DNA of 64,000 nt, taken from positions 4,238,501 through 4,302,500 of the forward strand of contig NZ_CP007145.1 in NCBI RefSeq assembly GCF_000576555.1, given 5' to 3'. A program made the position numbers and the translations under genes. Shown here piece after piece: positions 8,716 to 17,002 of this stretch (positions are counted from its first letter, which is position 1; the number at the start of each line of letters is the position of its first letter). Source of the DNA: Hymenobacter swuensis DY53. GTDB lineage: Bacteria; Bacteroidota; Bacteroidia; Cytophagales; Hymenobacteraceae. The notes under the pieces were generated by a model. That model did no database searches, was not told the DNA's origin, and saw only the letters and a list, made by a program, of their open reading frames with translations.

Positions 8716-9207
8716 TTAGCTTTTCATATTCACGAACTGCAACGGCTGCCCGATGGCGGCCTGCCGTACGGCCGCAATGGCAGCCTGCAGCTCATCGAGC
8801 TTCTTGCCGGTCACGCGTATCTGGTCGTCCTGCATCTGGGCTTCCACCTTTACCTTAGCATCCTTGATGGCTTTGATGACTTTGCGGCCGACTTCCTTAT
8901 CTACCCCGGCGCGCACTTTCACCACCTTTTTCACCATGGCCCCGGTGGGCTGCTCCTCCTCCGAGAAGTCGAGGGCCGTTCCGTCGATACCTTGTTTTAC
9001 GATGCGCGTGAGCAGGATATTTTCCAGTGCCTGCACCCGCATCGAGTTTTCGGAGGTGAGCGTAATGGTGTTGTTCTTCTTATCCAGCTCGATGCCGCCC
9101 TTCGTGTCGCGCAGGTCGTAGCGTGTCTGAAGCTCTTTTTTGGCCGTATTCACCGCGTTTTCGAGGGTTTGCGGATCTACTTTGCTGACAATATCGAAGG
9201 ATGCCAT
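8716..9207 (-). CDS. YajQ-family nucleotide-binding protein
   Basis: YajQ proteins are small cytoplasmic proteins with two RRM-like ferredoxin folds; some members bind cyclic di-GMP. The 163-residue product begins MASFDIVSKVD, the conserved family N-terminus. It contains RYDLRDTKGGIELDKKNN and, near the end, KVKVEAQMQDDQIRVTGKK and DELQAAIAAVR, all typical. A longer in-frame extension upstream (to 9294) is not conserved in the family and lies across the promoter, so the ATG at 9207 was chosen. Which ligand it binds in this organism is not known. Confidence 0.92.
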   Translation of the reverse strand: MASFDIVSKVDPQTLENAVNTAKKELQTRYDLRDTKGGIELDKKNNTITLTSENSMRVQALENILLTRIVKQGIDGTALDFSEEEQPTGAMVKKVVKVRAGVDKEVGRKVIKAIKDAKVKVEAQMQDDQIRVTGKKLDELQAAIAAVRQAAIGQPLQFVNMKS

Positions 9208-9255
9208 AGGATGGGAAGAAAGAAAAGAGAAACCTACCGGAACCGGTCGGGCTGC

Positions 9256-9263
9256 CAAAGATA
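9256..9263 (-). promoter_or_regulatory. -7 promoter element of the yajQ-like gene
   Basis: The minus strand reads TATCTTTG, an exact TAnnTTTG match about 49 bases upstream of the chosen start. Confidence 0.6.
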
Positions 9264-9341
9264 GTGAGGGGCGGAAATGCGGCCGCCCAACCAAACGAAA
9301 TAGTCCGTTACTTCGGCTTTCCGCCTGCTGCCCGTGCCCCT

Positions 9342-9803
9342 ATGTCCGTTATTCCTCCCGACTCTCCCGCCCAGTGGGCCGCCTATTACCGCCTGCGCTA
9401 CGAGGTACTGCGCCAGCCCTGGCATCAGCCCGAAGGCTCAGAGCGCGCCGACGATGATGCCGCGGCTACGACCACGCACGCGCTGCTGCTGACTCCGGAA
9501 GGCTACGCCGCCGCCGTGGGCCGCCTGAGCCCAGCCGAGCCGGGTCAGGGGCAGGTGCGCTTCATGGCCGTTCACCCGGTCTGGCAGGGCCGGGGAGCAG
9601 GCCGGCAGATTTTGGAGTATCTGGAGGAAGCGGCCTGCCGCCAGGGTTTCACGGAACTGGTGCTGCATGCCCGGCAACTGGCCGTTCCGTTTTATGAGCG
9701 ACTTGGCTACACAGTGGTTGCGCCGTCGCACACTCTGTTTGGTAGTATTCCCCATTTCCTGATGCGGCGGCAGCTGGTAGGCGAACGGGTAGATACAGCC
9801 TAA
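9342..9803 (+). CDS. GNAT-family N-acetyltransferase
   Basis: GNAT enzymes transfer an acetyl group from acetyl-CoA to an amine. The 153-residue product has the central GNAT signature VRFMAVHPVWQGRGAGRQIL, whose Q/RxxGxG/A segment (QGRGAG) binds the pyrophosphate of CoA, followed by LVLHARQLAVPFYERLGY (motif B). The N-terminus, WAAYYRLRYEVLRQPW, is the ElaA/YjcF-like pattern. The ATG at 9342 (MSVIPPDSP) gives the usual family length; an upstream start at 9264 adds unrelated residues. It is divergent from the yajQ-like gene and lies 48 bases ahead of the thioesterase gene, probably in one transcript. The substrate is unknown. Confidence 0.85.
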   Translation: MSVIPPDSPAQWAAYYRLRYEVLRQPWHQPEGSERADDDAAATTTHALLLTPEGYAAAVGRLSPAEPGQGQVRFMAVHPVWQGRGAGRQILEYLEEAACRQGFTELVLHARQLAVPFYERLGYTVVAPSHTLFGSIPHFLMRRQLVGERVDTA

Positions 9804-9851
9804 ATTAGCTGCTTTTCCAGCCTCTCCTGCTTCTCCTAGTCCCCCATCCCA

Positions 9852-10325
9852 ATGGAACAATTGCCCGATGTAGCGACGCTCGTTGCTATCTACAATCAAA
9901 TCAATACTTACGGTCGGGTAAATGGAATGGAATTGCTGGTCAATGAGCCCGGCAACGTACACTACACCATGACTATCCGTGACGAGCATCTGTCCTCGCC
10001 CGGCACCTGTCACGGGGGCGTACTGGCCGGCCTGATGGATGCTACCTTAGGCGCGGCGGCACTTTCGCTGGCTTTCACGGCCGGGGAGTTGGTATCCACC
10101 GTGGAGTTTAAAATCAACTACCTGCACCCTGTGCGGCTGCACGACCACCTGCTGGCGCACGGCGTAGTAGAACACAGTGGCAAAACTCTGGTAGTCAGTA
10201 GTGCCCTGATCACCTGCCCTACCCGCGACAACCTGGTGGTAGCGCGCGGCCTGGGTACCTTCAACCGCTACCCCGCCACCAAGCGCGACTTTCATGAGCT
10301 GCTGTTCCCGCCTGATACCAATTAG
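9852..10325 (+). CDS. PaaI-type hotdog thioesterase
   Basis: Hotdog-fold thioesterases hydrolyse acyl-CoA or aryl-CoA thioesters. The 157-residue product contains the PaaI-family active-site helix segment GTCHGGVLAGLMDATLG, with HGG and the following acidic residue, and then LVSTVEFKINYLHPVR on the central strand. The length and single domain fit the family. It follows the GNAT gene by 48 bases and is closed by a 20-bp terminator, so the two probably form a short operon. The physiological thioester cannot be inferred. Confidence 0.85.
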   Translation: MEQLPDVATLVAIYNQINTYGRVNGMELLVNEPGNVHYTMTIRDEHLSSPGTCHGGVLAGLMDATLGAAALSLAFTAGELVSTVEFKINYLHPVRLHDHLLAHGVVEHSGKTLVVSSALITCPTRDNLVVARGLGTFNRYPATKRDFHELLFPPDTN

Positions 10326-10337
10326 GCCCAAGGCATA

Positions 10338-10380
10338 AAAAGACGCCGGCCCCCATGTGACATGGGGGCCGGCGTCTTTT
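10338..10380. terminator. 20-bp perfect terminator between convergent genes
   Basis: Arms at 10338-10357 and 10361-10380 are perfect complements, with only three loop bases, and have A and T tracts at the ends. It ends the forward thioesterase transcript and the reverse NYN/cold-shock gene. Confidence 0.92.
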
Positions 10381-10407
10381 CAAACTACCGAACCGAAAAG
10401 AGGCGGG

Positions 10408-11415
10408 TTACAGGCGCTCAGGCGAGTCAGCCGACTCATGTTCGTGCTCATCCTGAGGGTCGTACTCGTCATTTTCGTCCATTTCCGGGGCTTCCACTTT
10501 GCGTACGTTGCGGGCACAGTCTTCGTCGCGGTGGTTGCGGCCCACGGTGAACTCCACCCAGTCGCCTTCGCGCAGTTCGTTAAAGTCGCCTTCCGCCATA
10601 TCGGCGTAGCTGAAGAACAGGTTATTCGGCGGCATTACCACGAAGCCAAACCCATTTTTCAGGTTCTTGATGGTGCTGATGCCTACCGTGCCAACGGGAC
10701 CGGCAGCCGTAGGGCCGGTAGGCCGCACGGGCTTCACGGTGGGGTAAGCCACAGGCTCGGGCGTATTCACAAACATCGACTCAACCAGCTCGTCGCCGGT
10801 GCTCAGGCCCTGGTCGATGATTTCGTGCATCTGTACCGGGTAGGTAGCCTGATCCAATAACTGCTGCGAAGCGCGGGTAACGCGGTTTTCGCCCTTGAAA
10901 TCGGTGTATTTGAAGTCCCAGTTCAGCAGCATCACGCGGGTGCCTACCGTATTGAGTTTCTTGATGAGGGGAGCGTAGTCGGAGTCGCCGGCAATGAGGA
11001 CCACTACATCGAAGCTCTTATGGATAGCCAGTTCCAGGGCTTCCAGCGACAGCCACACATCAATGCCCTTCTCCTGCAAACGACCATCGCGCGTTTTCAG
11101 GGGCATGTAGTGGGTGCTGATGCCCATGTTCATCAGGATATCGTCGAGCAAACGGTCATGAAACAGACGGTCCTTGTCGCGGGCTTCGGTGGCCGAAAGG
11201 CGGCCGCGGAAGAAGTGGGCGTCAATAATCTGACTTAGACGCACGTCTACATCCTCTTCCTCAGCTACCTGATGACGGATAAATTCATGGAGACCTTCCA
11301 GGCTAATACGGGCCTTACGGTCATGCTGGAAGTAGTAGTAATCACTGATTTTCAGGAAATAATTGCCGTCGTAGAAGACGCCGATCCTAATCAGGGGGCT
11401 ATTCATCTGGTTCAT
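10408..11415 (-). CDS. NYN-domain (LabA/DUF88-like) protein with C-terminal cold-shock domain
   Basis: NYN domains are PIN-like folds, often ribonucleases acting on structured RNA. Residues about 8-180 contain IGVFYDGNYF, with the first catalytic Asp, and VVLIAGDSDYAPLIKKL, with the GDSD acidic motif; these are the conserved metal-binding positions. Residues about 235-310 look like a cold-shock/S1-type OB fold (GISTIKNLKNGFGFV, then LFFSYADM), an RNA-binding module. The C-terminus is acidic (DENDEYDPQDEHEHE). The combination suggests an RNA-processing nuclease guided by its own RNA-binding domain; this is inference. It starts at the ATG giving MNQMNSPLIR. Confidence 0.82.
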   Translation of the reverse strand: MNQMNSPLIRIGVFYDGNYFLKISDYYYFQHDRKARISLEGLHEFIRHQVAEEEDVDVRLSQIIDAHFFRGRLSATEARDKDRLFHDRLLDDILMNMGISTHYMPLKTRDGRLQEKGIDVWLSLEALELAIHKSFDVVVLIAGDSDYAPLIKKLNTVGTRVMLLNWDFKYTDFKGENRVTRASQQLLDQATYPVQMHEIIDQGLSTGDELVESMFVNTPEPVAYPTVKPVRPTGPTAAGPVGTVGISTIKNLKNGFGFVVMPPNNLFFSYADMAEGDFNELREGDWVEFTVGRNHRDEDCARNVRKVEAPEMDENDEYDPQDEHEHESADSPERL

Positions 11416-11503
11416 ACAAGAAACGGTTTGAGCGCAAAAAGGTGTGTGTGAGTAAGAGCGGGTAGTTTGGTTCGGTGCGGGCTGGTATACACGTAGGCCC
11501 GGT

Positions 11504-11511
11504 CAAAGATA
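11504..11511 (-). promoter_or_regulatory. -7 promoter element of the NYN gene
   Basis: The minus strand reads TATCTTTG, 88 bases upstream of the start codon. A TTTG lies only eight bases further upstream, too close to be a standard -33 box. Confidence 0.55.
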
Positions 11512-12046
11512 CATATTGGCAAACTTACGGTATTGTAATAATCCATAGGCGGGGGCATTTTACCACATAATCATGTGAGCATGATTGGAAATAGGAACGG
11601 CTGAAAGAGGTTTGCTACCGACAAGCCCCCCGATGAGATGAAAGGAAAATGAACGAGCATGGCTTGCGGCTCAAAATGAGCACTCTGCCTTCTTTTCCCG
11701 CGCAGCACCAGAGTCACAATTACCTTACAATATTAAATCATATATATGTTTTATACGAATTTAAAGAGTACAAATGCCATGAGATTAATCTAACCGACGC
11801 GTGCCTTACGCGTCAGAGCATTGGGCGGCCAGCTGCACGCTGCTTCACTCTTAAATCCAACATTTGATGGAACGAGGTGCATACTATTACAGTGAAAGTA
11901 CATGTCAGCCGTAAGCCTAGTGCAGGAATTCGGCCGATATAGCTAATTAGTAGTCCAACCTGGCACAATCACAGATCAATAGACGAAAAAACGTCTGTCG
12001 GATTGCAGGACAAAGCTACAGTTTATCAACTTATTTTAGAATGTTT
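11512..12046. other. AT-rich gene-free region
   Basis: About 530 bases with no gene I can support. The stretch from about 11700 to 12040 is clearly more AT-rich than its surroundings, for example near 11735-11770. A 72-codon forward frame exists at 11649-11867, but it has no family resemblance and no promoter motif. No tRNA, hairpin terminator or tandem repeat was seen. Confidence 0.5.
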
Positions 12047-12787
12047 CTAAAATCTCATCCGTCCAATAATCAATCCCAGAACCAACAGGGCATATCCCGC
12101 GCAGATGGCCACCTCTAGAAAGTTGCCACTTTTGGAACCCGTCCGGATGAGCGGAATCTTCAGGCACAGGTCCGTAATCGGCATAAACCACTTGATACCG
12201 GCTTTGGTGAGCGTATCGGCCAGCAGGTGTGATACGTAGCCACCACCCGCGAATAAGGCTACGCCATGCCAGCCCAGACTTTGGTTAGCTAAGTGTCCGA
12301 TGTAGGTCCAGAGGCCGGCAGCCCAGAGAGTATGTGTCCAGGAACGGTGGGAGGTAAACGGAGCTACCGATACAAAACACCCCAGCATACTCAGCCACAC
12401 AAACCCCGTGTAGAGGCCCGCCACCACTGTACAGAGCCCCGTGAAGAGCAACGCCAGCTTGCGGGTAGAATCGCCCTGCATAGCCGCGCCGATGAGGCCA
12501 AACGCCAGGGCTGCCGTGAAACCCATGCGCCGGTCGGGACCCAGGGGCAGGACAAAATGGGAGTATAGAGCTAAAGCCGCCGCCGCCGCCACAAAGGCCC
12601 AGCGCACGTAATTCTGGGCGAAGCCCAGCCGCTTACTGAGCCGGGAGCCAGGATGGTCGAGGTCGGGAGCCAGGGAGGAGAAGCCGGCCAGCGCAATGCC
12701 GGCCGGCGAAAACGGAATACCGGGCACCAGCGCGGCCACGGCGACGCCGGTAATAAGGCCAATGGCCAGGTGAGAAGAACCGCGCAC
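12047..12787 (-). CDS. YdjM-like membrane-bound metal-dependent hydrolase
   Basis: Members of this family (DUF457/YdjM) are inner-membrane proteins with histidine and aspartate motifs like those of metal-dependent hydrolases; their substrate is unknown. The 246-residue product shows SSHLAIGLITG at the N-terminus, LAPDLDHPGS (about 38-47), THSHR-like FTSHRSWTHTL (about 144-154) and YVSHLLADTLTKAG (about 179-192). These are the expected His/Asp motifs, set among about six hydrophobic helices. Translation starts at a GTG. The -7 motif about 32 bases upstream supports this start. Confidence 0.85.
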   Translation of the reverse strand: MRGSSHLAIGLITGVAVAALVPGIPFSPAGIALAGFSSLAPDLDHPGSRLSKRLGFAQNYVRWAFVAAAAALALYSHFVLPLGPDRRMGFTAALAFGLIGAAMQGDSTRKLALLFTGLCTVVAGLYTGFVWLSMLGCFVSVAPFTSHRSWTHTLWAAGLWTYIGHLANQSLGWHGVALFAGGGYVSHLLADTLTKAGIKWFMPITDLCLKIPLIRTGSKSGNFLEVAICAGYALLVLGLIIGRMRF

Positions 12788-12818
12788 GCAGAATCGGGAT
12801 ACAAAATAAAACGGGTGG

Positions 12819-12826
12819 CAAAGATA
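12819..12826 (-). promoter_or_regulatory. -7 promoter element of the YdjM-like gene
   Basis: TATCTTTG on the minus strand lies about 32 bases before the GTG start codon, an exact TAnnTTTG match. Confidence 0.6.
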
Positions 12827-12870
12827 CCACGCGGCTCGTGCCCCCGCCCGAATTTAGCGGCCCCGCCCTG

Positions 12871-13083
12871 CTACCACTTGCCGGAACTGCCCTTGAGCGT
12901 GGTGCGGATGCCCTGCACTTCGTTTTCCAGGTGCGCCAGACCCTGCCGGAAAGCATCCTCTACTTCGGCCCGTTCCTGCTCGGGCAATGGGCCGTTTTGC
13001 TGCACCTGCTCCCGGATCTGGCGCAGGTGGTTCAGAATAGAATCCCACTCGTCGGCGGGCTGGTTGGTCGCGGGGGTAGTCAT
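12871..13083 (-). CDS. Small helical protein, unknown function
   Basis: A 70-residue product beginning MTTPATNQPADEW. It is rich in Glu, Gln, Arg and Leu with a heptad-like pattern (ILNHLRQIREQVQQNG, then VEDAFRQGLAHLENEV), so it is probably a small coiled-coil or helical-hairpin protein. An in-frame extension to 13158 exists but begins with non-conserved residues. The function is unknown. It is upstream of the YdjM-like gene on the same strand, 83 bases away, with that gene's own promoter in between. Confidence 0.6.
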   Translation of the reverse strand: MTTPATNQPADEWDSILNHLRQIREQVQQNGPLPEQERAEVEDAFRQGLAHLENEVQGIRTTLKGSSGKW

Positions 13084-13221
13084 GAGATAGGCGAAAGGCC
13101 GGAGAAAACAAAGACTAGCGCGGGTGGGGGTTGGGAAGGTACAACCAATAGCCCACACTGGTTCGGAAACTTTCGGGGCGCGGCCGTGGTATTGAGAAGC
13201 GCGGTTGGCTCCGCGCCAACC

Positions 13222-13252
13222 GTCATTCCAAGCGAAGCGAGGAATCTGGGCT
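13222..13252. repeat. Half copy of the dispersed GTCAT/GAGGAATC element
   Basis: The segment reads GTCATTCCAAGCGAAGCG followed by AGGAATCTGG. This matches the starts of the palindromic elements near 58686 and 61522. No inverted partner is clear here. It lies in the 298-base gap between the small helical gene and mfd, which otherwise holds only a short GGTTGGC/GCCAACC hairpin just to its left. Confidence 0.45.
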
Positions 13253-13348
13253 TATCCTTGTAATAAGTACCCCGGGGTAATTCGCTTCGTTCGGAACAAC
13301 ACCTAGCCGCAACCCCTGCCCGACCGGATTTTCATTCGGCCGGGCTTC

Positions 13349-13356
13349 TACCTTTG
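13349..13356 (+). promoter_or_regulatory. -7 promoter element of mfd
   Basis: TACCTTTG lies 25 bases ahead of the TTG start codon of mfd. Confidence 0.6.
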
Positions 13357-13381
13357 CCTCCTCTCCTAGCCGAATTCCGTT

Positions 13382-16300
13382 TTGAAGGTCACCGATTTAC
13401 TGAAGCTCTACGCCCTCGACCCCACCGGCATGACGCTGGGCGCGCGCCTGAACCCGGCCACCCGCCACTCGCTGCGGCCCGCCGACAAAGCCGAAACGCC
13501 CGTGCGCCTGCATTTGCGCGGCCTGGTGGGTTCCCAGGATGCCGTGCTGGCCGCCGCCGTCCACCAGGAGTACCCCGACCAGCACCACCTGTTCATCCTG
13601 CACGACCGGGACGAGGCCGCCTACTTCCTGGCCGACCTCCAGCACCTGCTGCCCGAGGAGGAGCCGCTCCTGTTCCCCACGTCCTACAAGCGCCCCTACA
13701 GCTTCGACGAGACGGAAAACGCCAACGTGCTGATGCGGGCCGAGGTGCTGAACAAGCTCAACTCGCACCGCGGGCCGAAAACCACCGCTGAGCAGGAAGC
13801 CGACGACGCAGCCGACGACGCCGAAACTGAGGGCCAGCCCAAAAGCAAAAAACGCGGCAAGGCCAGCGCCAAAGAAACGGCCGGCGCGCTCATCGTCACC
13901 TATCCGGAGGCCCTGTTTGAGAAGGTTATCAACAAAAAGAGCCTCGTGGCCAACACCTTTCTGGTGAAGGTGGGTGACAAGCTGGACGTGAACTTCGTGA
14001 GCGACATGCTGGCGGAGTACGACTTCGAGCGGAGCGACTTTGTGTACGAGGCTGGCCAGTTTGCCGTGCGCGGCGGTATCGTGGACATCTTCAGCTACGC
14101 CAACGAGCTGCCGTACCGCATCGAGCTGTTCGGGGATGAGGTGGAGACGATTCGCACGTTTGACCCCGAAACGCAGCTGTCGGTGGAGAAACGGCAGCAG
14201 GTGAGCATCATTCCGAACGTGCAAACCAAGCTGCTGCAGGAGACGCGGGAGGCGTTTCTGGAGTTTATTCCGAAGAACACCGCCGTGTGGGCCAAGGACG
14301 TGCGCCAGACCCTGGATGTCGTGGACGAGTACTTCGACAAGGCCGAAGCGGGCTTCCAGGAGCTGCTGGCCGTGGCGGGCGGCACCCAGGTGGTGAGCAA
14401 GCCGGCCGAGTTGTTTGAGTCGGCCAAGACGCTGCGCAAGCTGCTGGAGGGGTTTGCGGTGGTGGAGTTCGGCAAACGGTTTCACTTCAAGACCGGGGCC
14501 GAGGAGCTGCAGTTCAGCGCCAAGCCCCAGCCCAGTTTCGGCAAGGACTTCAACCGCATCGTGAAGAACCTGCACGACAACCAGGCCAAGGGCTACACCA
14601 ACATCATTGCCGCCGAGCAAGTGCGCCAGGCCGACCGCCTGCGCACCATCTTCGACGAGCTGGACAACAACGTGCAGTTTCAGCACCTGCTGCTGGGGCT
14701 GCGCGAGGGGTTCATCGACGAGACGCTGCGCCTGGTCGTCTACACCGACCACCAGCTGTTCGAGCGGTTCTATAGGGCCCAGGAAACCCGGAAGTTCTCC
14801 AAGAAAAAGGCCCTCACGCTGAAGGAATTGAGGACGCTTGTTCCAGGCGACTACGTGGTGCACCAGGACTACGGCATTGCCCGCTTCGCCGGCCTCACGC
14901 AGGTGGAAATCAACGACCGGCTGCAGGAGGCCATCCGGCTGGTGTACCGCGACGACGACGTGCTGACGGTGAGCATCCACGCCCTGCACAAGATTGCCAA
15001 GTACAGCGGGGCCGAGGGCACGCCGCCCACCATGAGCAAGCTGGGCTCGCCGGAGTGGGAAAACAAGAAGAAGTCCGTCAAGAAAAAGGTCAAGGACATT
15101 GCGGCCGAGCTGATCCGGCTGTACGCCAAGCGCAAAACCGCGCCCGGCCACGCCTTCGCCCACGACTCCTTCATGCAGGCCGAGCTGGAATCGAGCTTTA
15201 TCTACGAGGACACGCCCGACCAGGCCAAGGCCACCGAGGACGTGAAGCGCGACATGGAGGTGCCCCACCCCATGGACCGCCTCGTGTGCGGCGACGTGGG
15301 CTTCGGCAAGACGGAAGTGGCCATCCGGGCCGCCTTCAAGGCCGTGGCCGATGGCAAGCAGGTGGCCGTGCTGGTGCCCACCACCATCCTGGCCATGCAG
15401 CACTACAAAACGTTTCGGGAGCGGCTCGGCAACCTGCCCGTGACGGTGGAGTACGTCAACCGCTTCAAGAGCACCAAGCAGATCAAGGAAACGCTGGGCC
15501 GCGTGGCCGAGGGCAAAACCGACATCCTCATCGGCACCCACCGCCTCACCAACAAGGACGTGCAGTTCAAGGACCTGGGCCTGTTGGTGATTGACGAGGA
15601 GCAGAAGTTCGGGGTGAAAACCAAGGACAAGCTCAAGGAAATCAAGGTGAACGTGGACACGCTCACGCTGTCGGCCACGCCCATTCCGCGCACCCTGCAC
15701 TTCTCGCTCATGGGCGCCCGCGACCTGAGCGTGATTGCCACGCCCCCGCCCAACCGCCAGCCCGTGCAGACGGAGCTGCACGTATTCGATGAGCTGCTGA
15801 TCCGCGACGCCGTGTCGCGGGAGCTGAAGCGGGGCGGGCAGGTGTTTTTCGTGCACAACCGCGTGAAGGACATCGAGGAGCAGGCCAGCATGATTCTGCG
15901 CCTCGTGCCCGATGCCCGCGTGACCTACGTGCACGGCCAGATGGACGGCGACCTGCTGGAAAAGCGCATGATGAAGTTCGTGGACGGCGACTACGACGTG
16001 CTGGTGGCCACCACCCTCATCGAGTCGGGCCTGGACATTGCCAACGCCAACACCATCCTCATCAACCGGGCCCACATGCACGGCCTCAGTGACCTGCACC
16101 AGATGCGGGGCCGCGTGGGCCGCTCCAACAAAAAGGCCTACTGCTACCTGCTCACGCCTCCGGTGGCCGGCTTGCCCTCCGACGCCCGCAAGCGCCTGAG
16201 CACCCTGGAGGAGTTCTCGGACCTGGGCGCGGGCTTCAACGTGGCCATGCGCGACCTGGACATCCGGGGCGCGGGCAACCTGCTGGGCGGCGAGCAGTCG

Positions 16301-16876
16301 GGCTTCATCAACGACCTGGGCTTCGAAACCTACCACCAGATTCTCGACGAAGCCGTGCAGGAGCTCAAGGAAACCGAGTTCCGCGACCTGTTCCTCGGCG
16401 ACCCCACCCAGCGCCTGCAGCAGGCCGCCGGCACCAGCGGCCCCAAGGAGTGCAACATCGAAACCGATTTGCAGGTGCTCATTCCGGACCGCTACGTGAG
16501 CAGCGTGTCGGAGCGCCTGCAGCTCTACAGTAAGCTGGACCGGGCCAAAAACGCCGAGGAGCTGCGCAAGCTGCTCACCGGCATCGTGGACCGCTTCGGG
16601 CCGCTGCCCCAGGAGGTGGAGCAGCTCGCCGACATCGTGCGCCTGCGCTGGCTGGCCTGCCAGACCGGGTTCGAGAAACTCACGCTCAAGAAGAACCTGC
16701 TCAAAGGCTTCATCCCGGCCACCAACAACGAGCCCTACTTCCGGGGCGCCACCTTCGGCAACATCCTCAGCTACGTGCAGACCCACCCGCGCTCCGCCTC
16801 CATGAAGGAGCGCAAAGAACAGCTCATCATCTCCTTCGAGGACGTGAAAGCGTCCAGGCCGCCAAGCGCATTCTGA
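13382..16876 (+). CDS. mfd: Transcription-repair coupling factor Mfd, C-terminus frameshifted
   Basis: Mfd is a DNA translocase that removes RNA polymerase stalled at lesions and recruits UvrA. The 1164-residue product has an N-terminal UvrB-like region (TSYKRPYSFDETENANVLMR), then the CarD-like RNAP-interaction domain (about 475-575; LVPGDYVVHQDYGIARF). The superfamily 2 motor carries Walker A GDVGFGKTE (637-645), DEEQKFG (from 738) and TATTLIESGLDIAN-like motif V. The C-terminal TRCF domain follows. Translation begins at TTG. An acidic/lysine insert sits near 130-170. The reading frame breaks at about 16849: the shifted frame continues with a natural-looking Mfd C-terminus to a stop at 16911, so the last residues (ASRPPSAF) are not native. 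Confidence 0.95.
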   Translation: MKVTDLLKLYALDPTGMTLGARLNPATRHSLRPADKAETPVRLHLRGLVGSQDAVLAAAVHQEYPDQHHLFILHDRDEAAYFLADLQHLLPEEEPLLFPTSYKRPYSFDETENANVLMRAEVLNKLNSHRGPKTTAEQEADDAADDAETEGQPKSKKRGKASAKETAGALIVTYPEALFEKVINKKSLVANTFLVKVGDKLDVNFVSDMLAEYDFERSDFVYEAGQFAVRGGIVDIFSYANELPYRIELFGDEVETIRTFDPETQLSVEKRQQVSIIPNVQTKLLQETREAFLEFIPKNTAVWAKDVRQTLDVVDEYFDKAEAGFQELLAVAGGTQVVSKPAELFESAKTLRKLLEGFAVVEFGKRFHFKTGAEELQFSAKPQPSFGKDFNRIVKNLHDNQAKGYTNIIAAEQVRQADRLRTIFDELDNNVQFQHLLLGLREGFIDETLRLVVYTDHQLFERFYRAQETRKFSKKKALTLKELRTLVPGDYVVHQDYGIARFAGLTQVEINDRLQEAIRLVYRDDDVLTVSIHALHKIAKYSGAEGTPPTMSKLGSPEWENKKKSVKKKVKDIAAELIRLYAKRKTAPGHAFAHDSFMQAELESSFIYEDTPDQAKATEDVKRDMEVPHPMDRLVCGDVGFGKTEVAIRAAFKAVADGKQVAVLVPTTILAMQHYKTFRERLGNLPVTVEYVNRFKSTKQIKETLGRVAEGKTDILIGTHRLTNKDVQFKDLGLLVIDEEQKFGVKTKDKLKEIKVNVDTLTLSATPIPRTLHFSLMGARDLSVIATPPPNRQPVQTELHVFDELLIRDAVSRELKRGGQVFFVHNRVKDIEEQASMILRLVPDARVTYVHGQMDGDLLEKRMMKFVDGDYDVLVATTLIESGLDIANANTILINRAHMHGLSDLHQMRGRVGRSNKKAYCYLLTPPVAGLPSDARKRLSTLEEFSDLGAGFNVAMRDLDIRGAGNLLGGEQSGFINDLGFETYHQILDEAVQELKETEFRDLFLGDPTQRLQQAAGTSGPKECNIETDLQVLIPDRYVSSVSERLQLYSKLDRAKNAEELRKLLTGIVDRFGPLPQEVEQLADIVRLRWLACQTGFEKLTLKKNLLKGFIPATNNEPYFRGATFGNILSYVQTHPRSASMKERKEQLIISFEDVKASRPPSAF

Positions 16877-16911
16877 GCGAGCTGGTGAGTGAGGAAACGG
16901 TGGGGGTGTAA
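16852..16911 (+). pseudogene. Out-of-frame remnant of the native Mfd C-terminus
   Basis: In the shifted frame the bases encode VQAAKRILSELV then SEETVGV and a TAA at 16909-16911. This is a plausible amphipathic C-terminal helix continuing the preceding ISFEDVK. One extra A in the run at 16847-16849 would join the two frames. The cause is either a real one-base deletion or a homopolymer error in the sequence. Confidence 0.7.
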
Positions 16912-16912
16912 A

Positions 16913-17002
16913 AGATAGAAGTTGAGTACGAGTAACATAAAAGGCCTAATTATCAAATTTGATAATTAGGCCTTTTATGTTACTCGTACTCAACTTCTAT
17001 CT
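16913..17002. repeat. 90-bp perfect palindrome spanning the 3' end of the NACHT-TOPRIM gene
   Basis: Positions i and 33915-i are complementary for all 45 pairs, with no spacer. The centre (about 16938-16977) reads AAAAGGCCTAATTATC and its complement, a good bidirectional terminator. The right arm continues through the stop codon and the last codons of the reverse gene, so the left arm is an inverted copy of that gene's end. The left arm begins one base after the native mfd stop (16911). Confidence 0.92.

Noticed and set aside
11649..11867. A 72-codon forward frame in the AT-rich gap
   Set aside because: It has no promoter motif, no family resemblance and ordinary random-frame length.
13397..16786. 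A 1129-codon open frame antisense to mfd
   Set aside because: It mirrors mfd in a GC-rich codon-position shadow, is rich in His, Val, Leu and Gln, and resembles no family; mfd on the other strand is certain.
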